This document shows, piece by piece, positions 7,851 to 15,780 of a stretch of DNA of 48,617 nucleotides; the first letter of the stretch is position 1; every line of letters begins with the position of its first letter. The position numbers and the translations under genes were made by a program. The notes under the pieces were generated by a model that did not search any database, had not been told where the DNA came from, and saw only the letters and a program-made list of their open reading frames with translations. The stretch is from an uncultured Hyphomicrobiaceae bacterium (GTDB lineage: Bacteria; Pseudomonadota; Alphaproteobacteria; Rhizobiales; CAMYJA01), in NCBI GenBank assembly GCA_947258705.1, contig CAMYJA010000018.1:8291-56907 (forward strand). Direction: 5' to 3'.

Positions 7851-9421
7851 GAGCCGTCTCCCCCACGATGACTGCCTCGATCCATGGCCATACCCGGCGC
7901 TGTTGGCTTGCCTGACGGGGATGGTTTGACCATCGGTAGTGTTATTTTTGATTTTGAAACATCAGTTATTTCAAAAATATTTTTGTCCTTCTTGACGAGG
8001 GAAAAATAGATTTTATCTCCCGGCCTAAGCGATTTAAGCTTTACATCACCGGTGACCGAGAAATCCATCGTCATGGTTGGCCAGCCGATTTCAGGTATCG
8101 GGCCATGCGTAATGTTGAGCTTTCTATCCTGAAGCATGACTGTATTTATGGTCCCCTTTGCCACAGTCTCGGCAACAGGTGTTTTTTCATTGTCGCGAAC
8201 AGGCTCGGTTGATATCCGAAGAAGGCTGGCATCCAGACTTGCCTCCGAATCGATGAGAAACTGCCCCGATGTGACAACTTTCTCACCCTTTTCGAGACCA
8301 ACAACCACCTCGATACGATTTCCGACCTCCATGCCTGTAATTACCTTGGCAGGACGAAAACGCCCATCACCAAGCGCCAAAATAACCCGTTCCTGCTTAC
8401 CGGTACGAATTACCGCCTCCCTCGGAACGCTCAGGACATCCATTTGCGGCTTACCAGAGAGCGTGATTTCCGCATACATATTGGGCTTGAGCTTTTCGTC
8501 AGGATTCTTGAATTCAATGCGTGTCCGTACAGTCCGGCTCTTGGGATCGACAGTTGGATAAACATAATCGACAACACCCTCCCAAATTCTGCCGGGAAAA
8601 AATGGAAGACGCATGACAGCTTTCTGTCCTTTCTCTACCCAGGCGCCTTGTCCTTCATAAATTTCAACATTTACCCAGATGGACTTCAGATCGGCGATGG
8701 TCATGACATTTGTCCGCGGCTTGACAAACATACCCTCGCGAGCATTGAGCTCGACTATATAGCCATCATGCGGCGCATAGACATCAATGAGGCGGTCGAC
8801 CTTTTTCGTACGCTTTAATTTCTTAATCTGTCGCTCAGACATGCCAAGCGCCACGAGACGCTCATGGGCAGCCCTGGACAGACCGCTCTGTTTTATCTTG
8901 AGCGCTTGCAGGTATTCGGCTTGCGCATTTACCAGGGCAGGTGAATAGATCTGAAATATACGGCCAGATCGCTTTACCCGCTCGCCGGCCGTCTTTACAT
9001 CCAGCCCCTCGATCCACCCTTCAGTCCGCACATGAATGTCATGGGTGAGGTCATCGTTCTGACCGAGATATCCGACTGTCTCGATCTCCCGCTTCAGGGC
9101 GCCAAGCGTAACGGGCGCGGTGCGTACACCGATATTGTTCACGACAGAGGGATTAATTTTTAGGGCTTTTTTTCCGTCCTCACCGGAACTGCCGCCATCT
9201 TCTTCATAGACAGGAATGAGGTCCATTCCCATTGCCGACTTGCCTGGACCAGGTCGACGGAAATTTGGATCCATGGGCGCGACCCAGTAAAGAATTTTCT
9301 TTTCACCGGGGCCGTTACCGTCGGCGTTTTTACCGCCAAATGAAAAACCCGAAATCCCATATCCGATACCAATACCGACAGTGAGGATAAGCAACGTTGA
9401 AACTACTGATTTTACTGACAT
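7847..9421 (-). CDS. cusB: CusB-type periplasmic adaptor with fused C-terminal CusF domain
   Basis: This 524-residue membrane-fusion protein would link CusA to CusC. The N-terminus is a membrane anchor or signal (LLILTVGIGIGYGISGF). A metal-associated motif follows at about residues 44-73 (YWVAPMDPNF and GKSAMGMDLIPVY), as in other CusB proteins. Next come the hairpin and barrel domains, with the adaptor motif VDRLIDVYAPHDGYIVELN. Residues 427-488 are a separate CusF-like OB-fold domain. It carries the Trp-Met-Met copper site as GWPTMTMDF (W447, M450, M452), preceded by a His in ITHGPIPEIG. In E. coli CusF is a separate chaperone. Here it is built in, so the adaptor can present Cu(I)/Ag(I) directly. 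A Met-, His- and Gly-containing tail ends the protein. Confidence 0.95.
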   Translation of the reverse strand: MSVKSVVSTLLILTVGIGIGYGISGFSFGGKNADGNGPGEKKILYWVAPMDPNFRRPGPGKSAMGMDLIPVYEEDGGSSGEDGKKALKINPSVVNNIGVRTAPVTLGALKREIETVGYLGQNDDLTHDIHVRTEGWIEGLDVKTAGERVKRSGRIFQIYSPALVNAQAEYLQALKIKQSGLSRAAHERLVALGMSERQIKKLKRTKKVDRLIDVYAPHDGYIVELNAREGMFVKPRTNVMTIADLKSIWVNVEIYEGQGAWVEKGQKAVMRLPFFPGRIWEGVVDYVYPTVDPKSRTVRTRIEFKNPDEKLKPNMYAEITLSGKPQMDVLSVPREAVIRTGKQERVILALGDGRFRPAKVITGMEVGNRIEVVVGLEKGEKVVTSGQFLIDSEASLDASLLRISTEPVRDNEKTPVAETVAKGTINTVMLQDRKLNITHGPIPEIGWPTMTMDFSVTGDVKLKSLRPGDKIYFSLVKKDKNIFEITDVSKSKITLPMVKPSPSGKPTAPGMAMDRGSHRGGDGS

Positions 9422-9429
9422 GAGGTGAC

Positions 9430-10674
9430 CTATTTTCCAGCAATATACAAAAGATTTGAATGAGCTTTTGCGCGATCGACCCTGAGCCGCAAAAGAGTGA
9501 GTTCCGCATCAAGTTCTGCCAATCGCGATCTGATAAGCTCGGCAAAATCCGAATGCCCCGCGCGATAGGCCGAAAGAGAGGCCTCAGTCGCCGCCTTCGC
9601 TCGCTGTATCACGACACGCTTGTAGAGAGACACCCGCTCCCGCAACCGGTTCCAGTCGGAAAAAAACCGCTCCATATTTTTTCGCAGATCGCGTAGTCGG
9701 GCATCACGTGCAAGTTGCGCACTGAGATGGTTATGTTGGGCGGCTTCGTAGTTACGATCCTGGCGCTGATCGGTGAATATAGGCAGCGTCATGCCAATTC
9801 GTGCAGTTAACAGATCCGAGCGGTCATTGTTGCGAATGCCATACCGTACTTCCGCAGTCCATTCGGGCCGATATTTTGCGTTGGCCAGATCGATTTCGAT
9901 GCTTCTGGCGTCAAGGTGGGCATTGTCAATCTGAACTGACGGGTGTCCTGGCAGGTTTTTCCGTAATTGTTGCAGCGGTGGTGGCGGAACGAAATGGGGA
10001 AGTCTGAATGCAAGCGGCCTTGTTGCCTCGCTGCGGCCGATCAGACGTACCAAATCAGCTTTATATCGCTCTTGCAGCTGATCAATTTTCATCAGCCGGT
10101 CATCCAGAACGCTCAACTCGACCTGGGCGCGCAAAACGTCCTGAGAGCTTTCCCGACCGGTGCCGAAGATCGCCGTCGCGACCTTCACAAGTTCCTGAAC
10201 GGCTTTGCGATTTTCGGAAACTTTACGATAGGCCCCTCTCAAATAGTAAAGCTCAAGCCAGCTTAACCGCGTCGCTAATTTGATGCGACTTTCTTGCAGT
10301 AGAGCGTTTGCATCTTCACGACGAGATTCGGCGAGGCGTTTTTGTCCCTTTAGACGCAACGTATCGCCAGCAGGAAATTTTTGCAGAACGTCAAATCTGA
10401 ATTGTGTCGATCCTTCCTGACCAAAATCAAAACTATCGACAGGTACGTTGAACTGCCCAGCGCGCAATACCGGATCAGGCAACTGACTATCTGCAATCGA
10501 TCGGTTGTCGAGCGCTTCGGCTTTTTCAACAAACCGCTCAACCGAAGGATCACGTGCCCGGAGAGCAATCGACACGGCTTCATCCATGGTAAGCGGCCGG
10601 GCTTGCAGTGGTGTAACGGGTATCAGATTAACCGTCACCCAAACGGTAGTGGCTAATAAAAGTCGGCAAATCAT
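9430..10674 (-). CDS. cusC: TolC-family outer-membrane efflux protein (CusC role)
   Basis: The protein has 414 residues from the ATG at 10674, which is preceded by a GGGAG ribosome-binding site. The frame is open further upstream but without a better start. A signal peptide (MICRLLLATTVWVTVNLIP, cleaved after ..PLQA) leads into LTMDEAVSIALRARDPSVER, the standard first repeat of outer-membrane efflux proteins. Long alpha-helical repeats follow, with the paired motif LSWLELYYLRGAYRKVSENR. There is no lipobox, unlike E. coli CusC. It ends nine bases before cusB and belongs to the same operon. The substrate is inferred only from its partners. Confidence 0.9.
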   Translation of the reverse strand: MICRLLLATTVWVTVNLIPVTPLQARPLTMDEAVSIALRARDPSVERFVEKAEALDNRSIADSQLPDPVLRAGQFNVPVDSFDFGQEGSTQFRFDVLQKFPAGDTLRLKGQKRLAESRREDANALLQESRIKLATRLSWLELYYLRGAYRKVSENRKAVQELVKVATAIFGTGRESSQDVLRAQVELSVLDDRLMKIDQLQERYKADLVRLIGRSEATRPLAFRLPHFVPPPPLQQLRKNLPGHPSVQIDNAHLDARSIEIDLANAKYRPEWTAEVRYGIRNNDRSDLLTARIGMTLPIFTDQRQDRNYEAAQHNHLSAQLARDARLRDLRKNMERFFSDWNRLRERVSLYKRVVIQRAKAATEASLSAYRAGHSDFAELIRSRLAELDAELTLLRLRVDRAKAHSNLLYIAGK

Positions 10675-10823
10675 GAATTTCTCCCGGAGCCGAATCGTTT
10701 GCGATGTAAAAGCCAATCATAAGGAGTGGCAAAGAGTGCAAGAAATCACGCGTTCATGCGATAGTTACAAATAACGAACCGGCTGAGACGGGTCGCATGA
10801 AAACTACAGACGAATACTGGGAA

Positions 10824-11261
10824 TTACGCGCGGGGAGGTGGGCTAATTGCTTCCGGTTTATAGATCAGCATTGAACTATGATTCTCGGAAGTGTGTGCAG
10901 CGCGAAAAGCGAGCAACGGCTTCTTGGCGGGATGCCTGAGAACGGCAAATATCGAATTGCACGGTTTCTGACATGCGTTGTCGCATTGATCGCAACCATT
11001 GGATGCCAGAGGTCCAGTGCCTGGATCATTGCAACAGCCGGGCATTTCGCGGGTTGCCTCCAAGACGAGCACGGCACACTTATACTCTAAACTGGTAGAA
11101 GTCTCGGTGTAACTATTCATGGTTTGGGTCGGATCGGCTTTTTGAGCTAACGCCATCTGAGACAGCGGTGCCATCATGATGGCAATCATGCATGCAAGCA
11201 AAAAGCTCAATTTTCCCAATCGTTTCAAAGCCAATCTCCGAAAAACGAAACTTTCTCGCAT
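10824..11261 (-). CDS. Small secreted cysteine-rich protein preceding the copper efflux operon, function unknown
   Basis: The 145-residue protein has a signal peptide (hydrophobic FLLACMIAIMMAPLSQMALA, cleavage near ALAQ). The mature part of about 105 residues has seven cysteines in a 46-residue stretch, with local patterns GCCNDPG, GCDQCDNACQKPC and an isolated EYKCAV. A proline-rich tail (KPEAISPPPRA) ends it. I do not recognise a named family. It lies 149 bases upstream of cusC on the same strand, so a periplasmic metal-binding or sensing role in copper handling is a reasonable inference but not shown. An alternative TTG start at 11228, with GGAGA six bases before it, would give a more usual signal peptide length. 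Confidence 0.65.
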   Translation of the reverse strand: MRESFVFRRLALKRLGKLSFLLACMIAIMMAPLSQMALAQKADPTQTMNSYTETSTSLEYKCAVLVLEATREMPGCCNDPGTGPLASNGCDQCDNACQKPCNSIFAVLRHPAKKPLLAFRAAHTSENHSSMLIYKPEAISPPPRA

Positions 11262-11881
11262 ATAGTAGTCGAGCTATCGAATGTCCAGTCAAAATTCGGT
11301 GACAATCTCCTCAACTCCGATCAGAGGAGCGCCACATACCTGGCCTTGATAGGTACTCCATTCACCTTCAAAAGGAGCTAGTGCTGTCATAACGTGATCT
11401 CGATCGGCGATCTTCCGTTTATGGCCCATAGGAGACGTTCATCAACGAGCCATAGGACTGATCTTTTCCAGTTCAAGCGCGGCAAAAATCTTCTTCAGCC
11501 GCCCATGCGCCATACCGCTTGCGGCATTTGTAATAAATGGCATCACTGTTGCAGGCCGAGCGGTTGGCCGACTGGACGTCGCTGCCTGTGGCCAGATGCA
11601 CCTCGACTTCACGCAAGAGCCGCAGAAACCCCACATAAGTATGGCGCTTGCGAGCCATAAAACTTGCTTCTCAAAATTGTAGAGTGAAACAAATTTACCG
11701 GCTCAGTTATAGGGGGGCTGGACAGTCCATCGCGTCGATCGTCGAACGACTGCTTTTGACCGCGTTGCTGACATGCTTTAGCATCCGGGCGGGCCGGGCA
11801 GTGTGCGCGGCGCACCCTGTCGAAAACCCGATATTCAAATGCGCCAGAGGAGGCCGGTCAAACGGTGATCAAGGAAAACAC
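11262..11881. other. Degenerate intergenic scar
   Basis: About 620 bases lie between the Cys-rich protein and the KTSC gene. The middle contains the IS3-type transposase remnant listed separately. The first 130 bases should carry the promoter of the copper operon. A short frame there on the minus strand (11289-11390, 33 codons) is open but has no convincing ribosome-binding site or recognised motif. Confidence 0.5.
11445..11658 (-). pseudogene. Remnant of an IS3-family transposase OrfA
   Basis: The frame starting at the ATG at 11658 reads MARKRHTYVGFLRLLREVEV and later YYKCRKRYGAWAAEEDF. IS3-type OrfA proteins typically read RKRHTPEQIIRLLREVE...TYYRWRKEYGG...RLKELE, so the helix-turn-helix scaffold is recognisable while the core has drifted. 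A second frame on the same strand carries the expected continuation (GRLKKIFAALELEK), which implies a frameshift near the YG motif. No OrfB and no terminal inverted repeats were found. It is a decayed, immobile fragment. Confidence 0.65.
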
Positions 11882-12094
11882 ATGAAAAGAAAGACCGTAA
11901 AGTCCGAGAAACTCAGTTCAATCGGTTACGACAAGGCGGAGGAAACGCTTGAGATCGAATTCCCGAACGGGACCATCTACCACTATTATAATGTGCCGCC
12001 ATCAGAGCACAGGAAATTGATGAAAGCGCCCTGTATTGACCGGTACATGAACCTGAATATCAGAAGTGTCTATCCCTACAAAAGCCTTGGCTAG
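11882..12094 (+). CDS. KTSC domain-containing protein
   Basis: The protein has 70 residues, MKRKTVKSEKLSSIGYDKAE, then TLEIEFPNGTIYHYYNVP and MNLNIRSVYPYKSLG. This is the whole KTSC domain: V-x-S-x2-L-x2-IGYD, a L-x-I-x-F-x2-G-x2-Y-x-Y core, and a C-terminal R-x2-YPY. The family is small and its function is not established; members are sometimes linked to lysyl-tRNA synthetase or nucleic-acid proteins. The start at 11882 has a good AAGGA ribosome-binding site. A longer frame reaching back to 11648 is unlikely, because its extra part is unlike any KTSC protein. The gene stands alone between two scars. Confidence 0.85.
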   Translation: MKRKTVKSEKLSSIGYDKAEETLEIEFPNGTIYHYYNVPPSEHRKLMKAPCIDRYMNLNIRSVYPYKSLG

Positions 12095-12364
12095 AGCATC
12101 CCCGCCCCAGGTTCCGGAAGCTGAAAAGCCTTCGCAGCAATCCAAGCGTCATCTTAAAGTGAGCAAATCCCTTTTCAGGGATAGCGGGAGGACATCTGAG
12201 GTGAGTAGCAAATGTTCTGCGCAGATGGTGGCGGGCTCTATGCTCACAAGACGTCACAGATGACCTTTCATTTACTCAGAAAAACCAGCCTAAATGAAAC
12301 TCCAGTGGAACCCCAGGGCCCTGCTGAATAATGCTCAACAGGTCGCCGTCAAATCTTTTTAATT

Positions 12365-14065
12365 CTATCCGTACACAAATATATCCAGCAAAAGATAGGA
12401 AACCAGAATAATTGAAATCCATAGCACCATGCTACCCGTCGGCCAACTTTCAGAAAGGTGATATTTGGCAATGGACGATTGAGAAAATGAGTGTCGAATA
12501 CTGTGCATGGGGGCAATCGCCGCCGTCATCGTAGATTCTCTTGCATTGCGAAAAAATATCAATCCCCGATGAACACCCGCAGGTAGGAATTTTCGATAGA
12601 TCCACTCCGTATCGAGGTTGGTCGAACGCCGCTCCGGTGGATGTAAATCCGTTCTAGTCAGCCAGACAAATGCCAGCGCCGCGAAGATGAGCAATTGCAG
12701 CTGAGCCAGCACATGGGTTGTATCATAGGGCCAGTAGTCGACCTCCCACGGGAGCAGCGCATATAGATATTGCGGTTGCGAACCAATGAAGATGCAGATT
12801 GCTGCGGCCAGGCCCATGGCAATCAACATATTGGTGGGCGCTTCTTTTGGACGGAGACCCGAGTCATGGGCAAAGAACGCAAAGTAAGGGATTTTGATTC
12901 CGGCGTGGTGCAATACACCGGCGGATGCAAACAGCGCTAAGAGCCACGAATAGCTATAACCCTCATGCACCAAAGCGGTCATGACCATGGACTTGCTGAT
13001 AAACCCGCTGAACAGCGGGAACGCGGAAATCGACAGAGCACCGACAATACAGAACGTCGTGGTTTTGGGCATTGTCTTATAAAGTCCGCCCAGATCGGAA
13101 CCCTTACTGTGACCGACGCGATACAACACGGCGCCCATGCTCATAAACAGCAATGCTTTGTAAATCACATGGCTGAATGCGTGTGAAACGGTGCCATTCA
13201 ACGCGAGCGCGGTTCCAATGCCGATACCCGTCACCATGAAGCCCAGCTGATTGATCAGGCTATAGGACAGCACCTTTCTGAGATCATTTTCAATGACGGC
13301 ATAGAAGATCGGAAAGCACGTCATGGTGATCCCTATATAGACCAGTATTTCTTCGCCTGCGAACCCCCGCGCCAATGCGTAGATCGCGAGCTTGGTCGTA
13401 AATGCCGACAGGAATACGGCACCGGTTGCCGTCGCCTCGGGATAGGCGTCGGTAAGCCAGGTGTGCAGAAAAGGAAATGCGCATTTGATGCCGAAAGCAA
13501 TGAATATCAGCCATCCCGATATCCCTGCGAGACCAATGTGGTCAAAGGACAATGAGCCGGTCGCCTGTTGGTGCACCAATGCGCCAGCGAGCAGGAACAG
13601 GCCCGACAATATCTGAAAAATTAAGTACCGCATACCCGCGTCAACGGCCCGCTCCGTACCGCGCGCCCAGATAAACACGACCGAGCTAACAGCCAGCAGC
13701 TCCCAGAAAATGAACAGCGTAATCAGATCCCCGGCAAACACCGCGCCCAGAGTACTCCCTACATAGACCAGTCCGGCAATCTCCTGTTTGGTGTCCTCCA
13801 CCTGCAACGCGAAAAGCGTTGCGAGAAAACCGGCAAGGCAAAACAGGTAGCCAAAGAGCAGGCTGAGCTTGTCCGTTCGCATGAATATCAATTCGACATC
13901 GAGGACCGAGTAGGGCGCGAGGGTCCCCACATCGACATTGAGCGCAATATGCAAGGCTGCGAGCAAGGGGGTCGCCAATAGCACGAGTTTGCGCACCCCA
14001 CCCCTCGTTGCCGGCACCAAGAGTGCGGCCGCAAAAAAGATAATAAATGGAGGGAACTCACTCAT
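12365..14065 (-). CDS. Mrp-type antiporter subunit D paralogue (NuoL/M/N-like), third copy
   Basis: The 566-residue membrane protein of the proton-conducting-transporter family has about 14 helices. The conserved acidic residue is in LFIFWELLAVSS and the conserved Lys is in FGIKCAFPFLHTWLTDAYPEA. The histidine-containing segment is VSHAFSHVIYKALLFMSMGA. The C-terminus is about 75 residues longer than in the two sister proteins, with a charged stretch (LTRTDLHPPERRSTNLDTEW) and a final helix. That tail may be an MrpA/NuoL-like extension (inference). It is the last gene of the Mrp operon. Its start overlaps the preceding small gene by eight bases. No terminator is visible after it. Confidence 0.88.
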   Translation of the reverse strand: MSEFPPFIIFFAAALLVPATRGGVRKLVLLATPLLAALHIALNVDVGTLAPYSVLDVELIFMRTDKLSLLFGYLFCLAGFLATLFALQVEDTKQEIAGLVYVGSTLGAVFAGDLITLFIFWELLAVSSVVFIWARGTERAVDAGMRYLIFQILSGLFLLAGALVHQQATGSLSFDHIGLAGISGWLIFIAFGIKCAFPFLHTWLTDAYPEATATGAVFLSAFTTKLAIYALARGFAGEEILVYIGITMTCFPIFYAVIENDLRKVLSYSLINQLGFMVTGIGIGTALALNGTVSHAFSHVIYKALLFMSMGAVLYRVGHSKGSDLGGLYKTMPKTTTFCIVGALSISAFPLFSGFISKSMVMTALVHEGYSYSWLLALFASAGVLHHAGIKIPYFAFFAHDSGLRPKEAPTNMLIAMGLAAAICIFIGSQPQYLYALLPWEVDYWPYDTTHVLAQLQLLIFAALAFVWLTRTDLHPPERRSTNLDTEWIYRKFLPAGVHRGLIFFRNARESTMTAAIAPMHSIRHSFSQSSIAKYHLSESWPTGSMVLWISIILVSYLLLDIFVYG

Positions 14066-14312
14066 CGTAATAATTTTCCTTACGCATAACCACCTTGCGC
14101 AATATTTCTGAGAGAAGAACCAACAGGACGTAGGCTACAAAGCCATAGATCGCATAGAACGCCGGCATCTTTTCCCACTCCATCGTCGTATGGCGATGGA
14201 TAACAAAGTCTGCGACGACCAGGAGGATGCAGAGCGCATAAAAAACCCATAACAGGCGGTTCACATTTCTGGGGTTGTCGAATATGTACTTGTCTTTAGC
14301 CTTCTCTGACAT
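14058..14312 (-). CDS. Small two-helix membrane protein within the Mrp operon
   Basis: The 84-residue protein has two predicted membrane helices, VFYALCILLVVADFVIH and FYAIYGFVAYVLLVLLSEI, separated by a short loop HRHTTMEWEKMP. The ends are polar (MSEKAKDKYIFDNPRN and RKVVMRKENYYDE). It does not match MrpA-G. Its tight packing (one base after the 488-residue subunit D, and an eight-base overlap with the next) says it is an integral part of the antiporter complex. The spacing of the two helices suggests an accessory membrane subunit. The function is unknown. Confidence 0.8.
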   Translation of the reverse strand: MSEKAKDKYIFDNPRNVNRLLWVFYALCILLVVADFVIHRHTTMEWEKMPAFYAIYGFVAYVLLVLLSEILRKVVMRKENYYDE

Positions 14313-14313
14313 T

Positions 14314-15780
14314 TCAAGGCCCTCCGGCTGCTAAATTTGCCAGTTGATAAAATGGATCGGGATAGAAAAACAATAAAGCGCAGGCGGTTGATGTGACGAT
14401 CATCGCCAATAAAATTGTTTTTGGCGCCTCTTTGATCTCAGTATATTGCTCGCCGCCTGCAGACTTGCTGAAAAATGCGCGTATAGGGATGGGCAGCAAA
14501 TAGGCAACATTCAATAACGAACTAAGCATCAACACGGCGAGTAATATCAATTGACCGGTTTCGACGATTCCCAGACCGAGATACCATTTGCTCCACATCC
14601 CGCCAAAGGGAGGCAGCCCTATAATGCTCAAGGCGCCGATAAGAAATGCACCAAAGGTGATTGGCATGGCTCGCCCCAGGCCATTCAACTCGCTGATCAG
14701 TTTTTTATTCGTCGCAACATAAATTGCACCGGCGGCAAAGAAGAGGGTTATTTTCGCAAAAGCATGCATGGCAATATGCATGGAAGCGCCAATGAGGCCG
14801 GACTTGGTTGCCAACATGGCACCCAGTGCAATGTAACTTAATTGGCTTACCGTGGAATAGGCTAAACGCGCCTTGAGGTTGTCTTTGCCCATGGCGATCA
14901 GGGATGCGAACAAGATGGTCGCCGCCGCTACCCAGATCAAGCCGCCGGTTACATCATTGCTGAGAATGAAATCACCGCCAAATATATAGATTGTCACTTT
15001 GAGCAGGGTAAACACACCAGCCTTAACAACGGCCACAGCATGCAGCAGGGCGCTTACCGGCGTCGGCGCAACCATCGCCGCGGGCAACCAGCGGTGAAAC
15101 GGCATCAGCGCCGCTTTGCCAATGCCGAAGAGAAACAGCGCATAGAGTAGACCCGCCCAGGCAGGATCAAGCTTGCCAGCCAGAACCCCACCGTCCTGAA
15201 AAGTGACGCTACCCGCCACAAACCAGGTAATGAGTATGCCCAGGAGAAATAGGCCAATAGAGGTGCCCAACAATATAGAAAGATATATTCTCCCTCCTCT
15301 TTTGGCTTCAGCGGTGCCGGAATGTGCCACCAGTGGATAGGTTGAAAGTGTTAGCAGCTCATAAAAAAGAAACAGCGTGAATAAGTTATCGGAGAATGCG
15401 ACACCCATGGCACAGGAGATGGCAACCGCAAATGCGGCGAAGAATCGGGTTTGATTATCTTCGTTAAGGCCACGCATATATCCAATCGCGTAGATTGATG
15501 TCACGATCCATAACAGACCGGCAACCAGGGCAAATAACATGCCTAAGGCTTCGATCCTGAACGCGATGGCGATTCCTGGTATGGGTTCGGAAACGAATAG
15601 CGCAAATTCCTCTCCACCGAGAAATCGATAAGCGATGATCACAACCAAAATCGCAACCAGCGAGGCGGTAACCAGCGTCACCCCTTCTCGCACATTGGGA
15701 TAGCGCCCAGCCGCAATAATCCCGACAGCGCCCAGCAGTGGCAAAAGAAGTGTCAGCAAAAGCAGTGTTGCCGTGCTCAT
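14314..15780 (-). CDS. Mrp-type antiporter subunit D paralogue, second copy
   Basis: The 488-residue protein is a proton-conducting-transporter subunit with about 14 helices. The conserved Glu lies in LFLFYELLTLSTYPLVAHSG, and the conserved Lys and His in GIGKAALMPFHRWLPAAMV, followed by APTPVSALLHAVAVVKAGV, a NuoL/M/MrpD hallmark. The IAMHAFAKITLFFAAGAIY helix carries the second His-Lys pair. Its ATG overlaps the stop of the upstream mrpD by four bases. Together with its two paralogues it probably provides a separate antiport channel in one large membrane complex (inference from Mrp and complex I structures). Confidence 0.9.
   Translation of the reverse strand: MSTATLLLLTLLLPLLGAVGIIAAGRYPNVREGVTLVTASLVAILVVIIAYRFLGGEEFALFVSEPIPGIAIAFRIEALGMLFALVAGLLWIVTSIYAIGYMRGLNEDNQTRFFAAFAVAISCAMGVAFSDNLFTLFLFYELLTLSTYPLVAHSGTAEAKRGGRIYLSILLGTSIGLFLLGILITWFVAGSVTFQDGGVLAGKLDPAWAGLLYALFLFGIGKAALMPFHRWLPAAMVAPTPVSALLHAVAVVKAGVFTLLKVTIYIFGGDFILSNDVTGGLIWVAAATILFASLIAMGKDNLKARLAYSTVSQLSYIALGAMLATKSGLIGASMHIAMHAFAKITLFFAAGAIYVATNKKLISELNGLGRAMPITFGAFLIGALSIIGLPPFGGMWSKWYLGLGIVETGQLILLAVLMLSSLLNVAYLLPIPIRAFFSKSAGGEQYTEIKEAPKTILLAMIVTSTACALLFFYPDPFYQLANLAAGGP

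Noticed and set aside
11289-11390. Minus-strand frame of 33 codons upstream of the Cys-rich protein
   Set aside because: It is open but has no ribosome-binding site and no known motif. It lies where the operon promoter is expected.
11341-11400. Possible CueR/MerR-type operator (ACCT-N9-AGGT) ahead of the copper operon
   Set aside because: The half-sites are too short and the spacing does not match the 19-20 base MerR promoter pattern well enough to claim.
11648-11881. N-terminal extension of the KTSC protein
   Set aside because: The extra 78 residues are unlike any KTSC protein, and the ATG at 11882 has a clear AAGGA site. The extension runs antisense over transposase remnant sequence.
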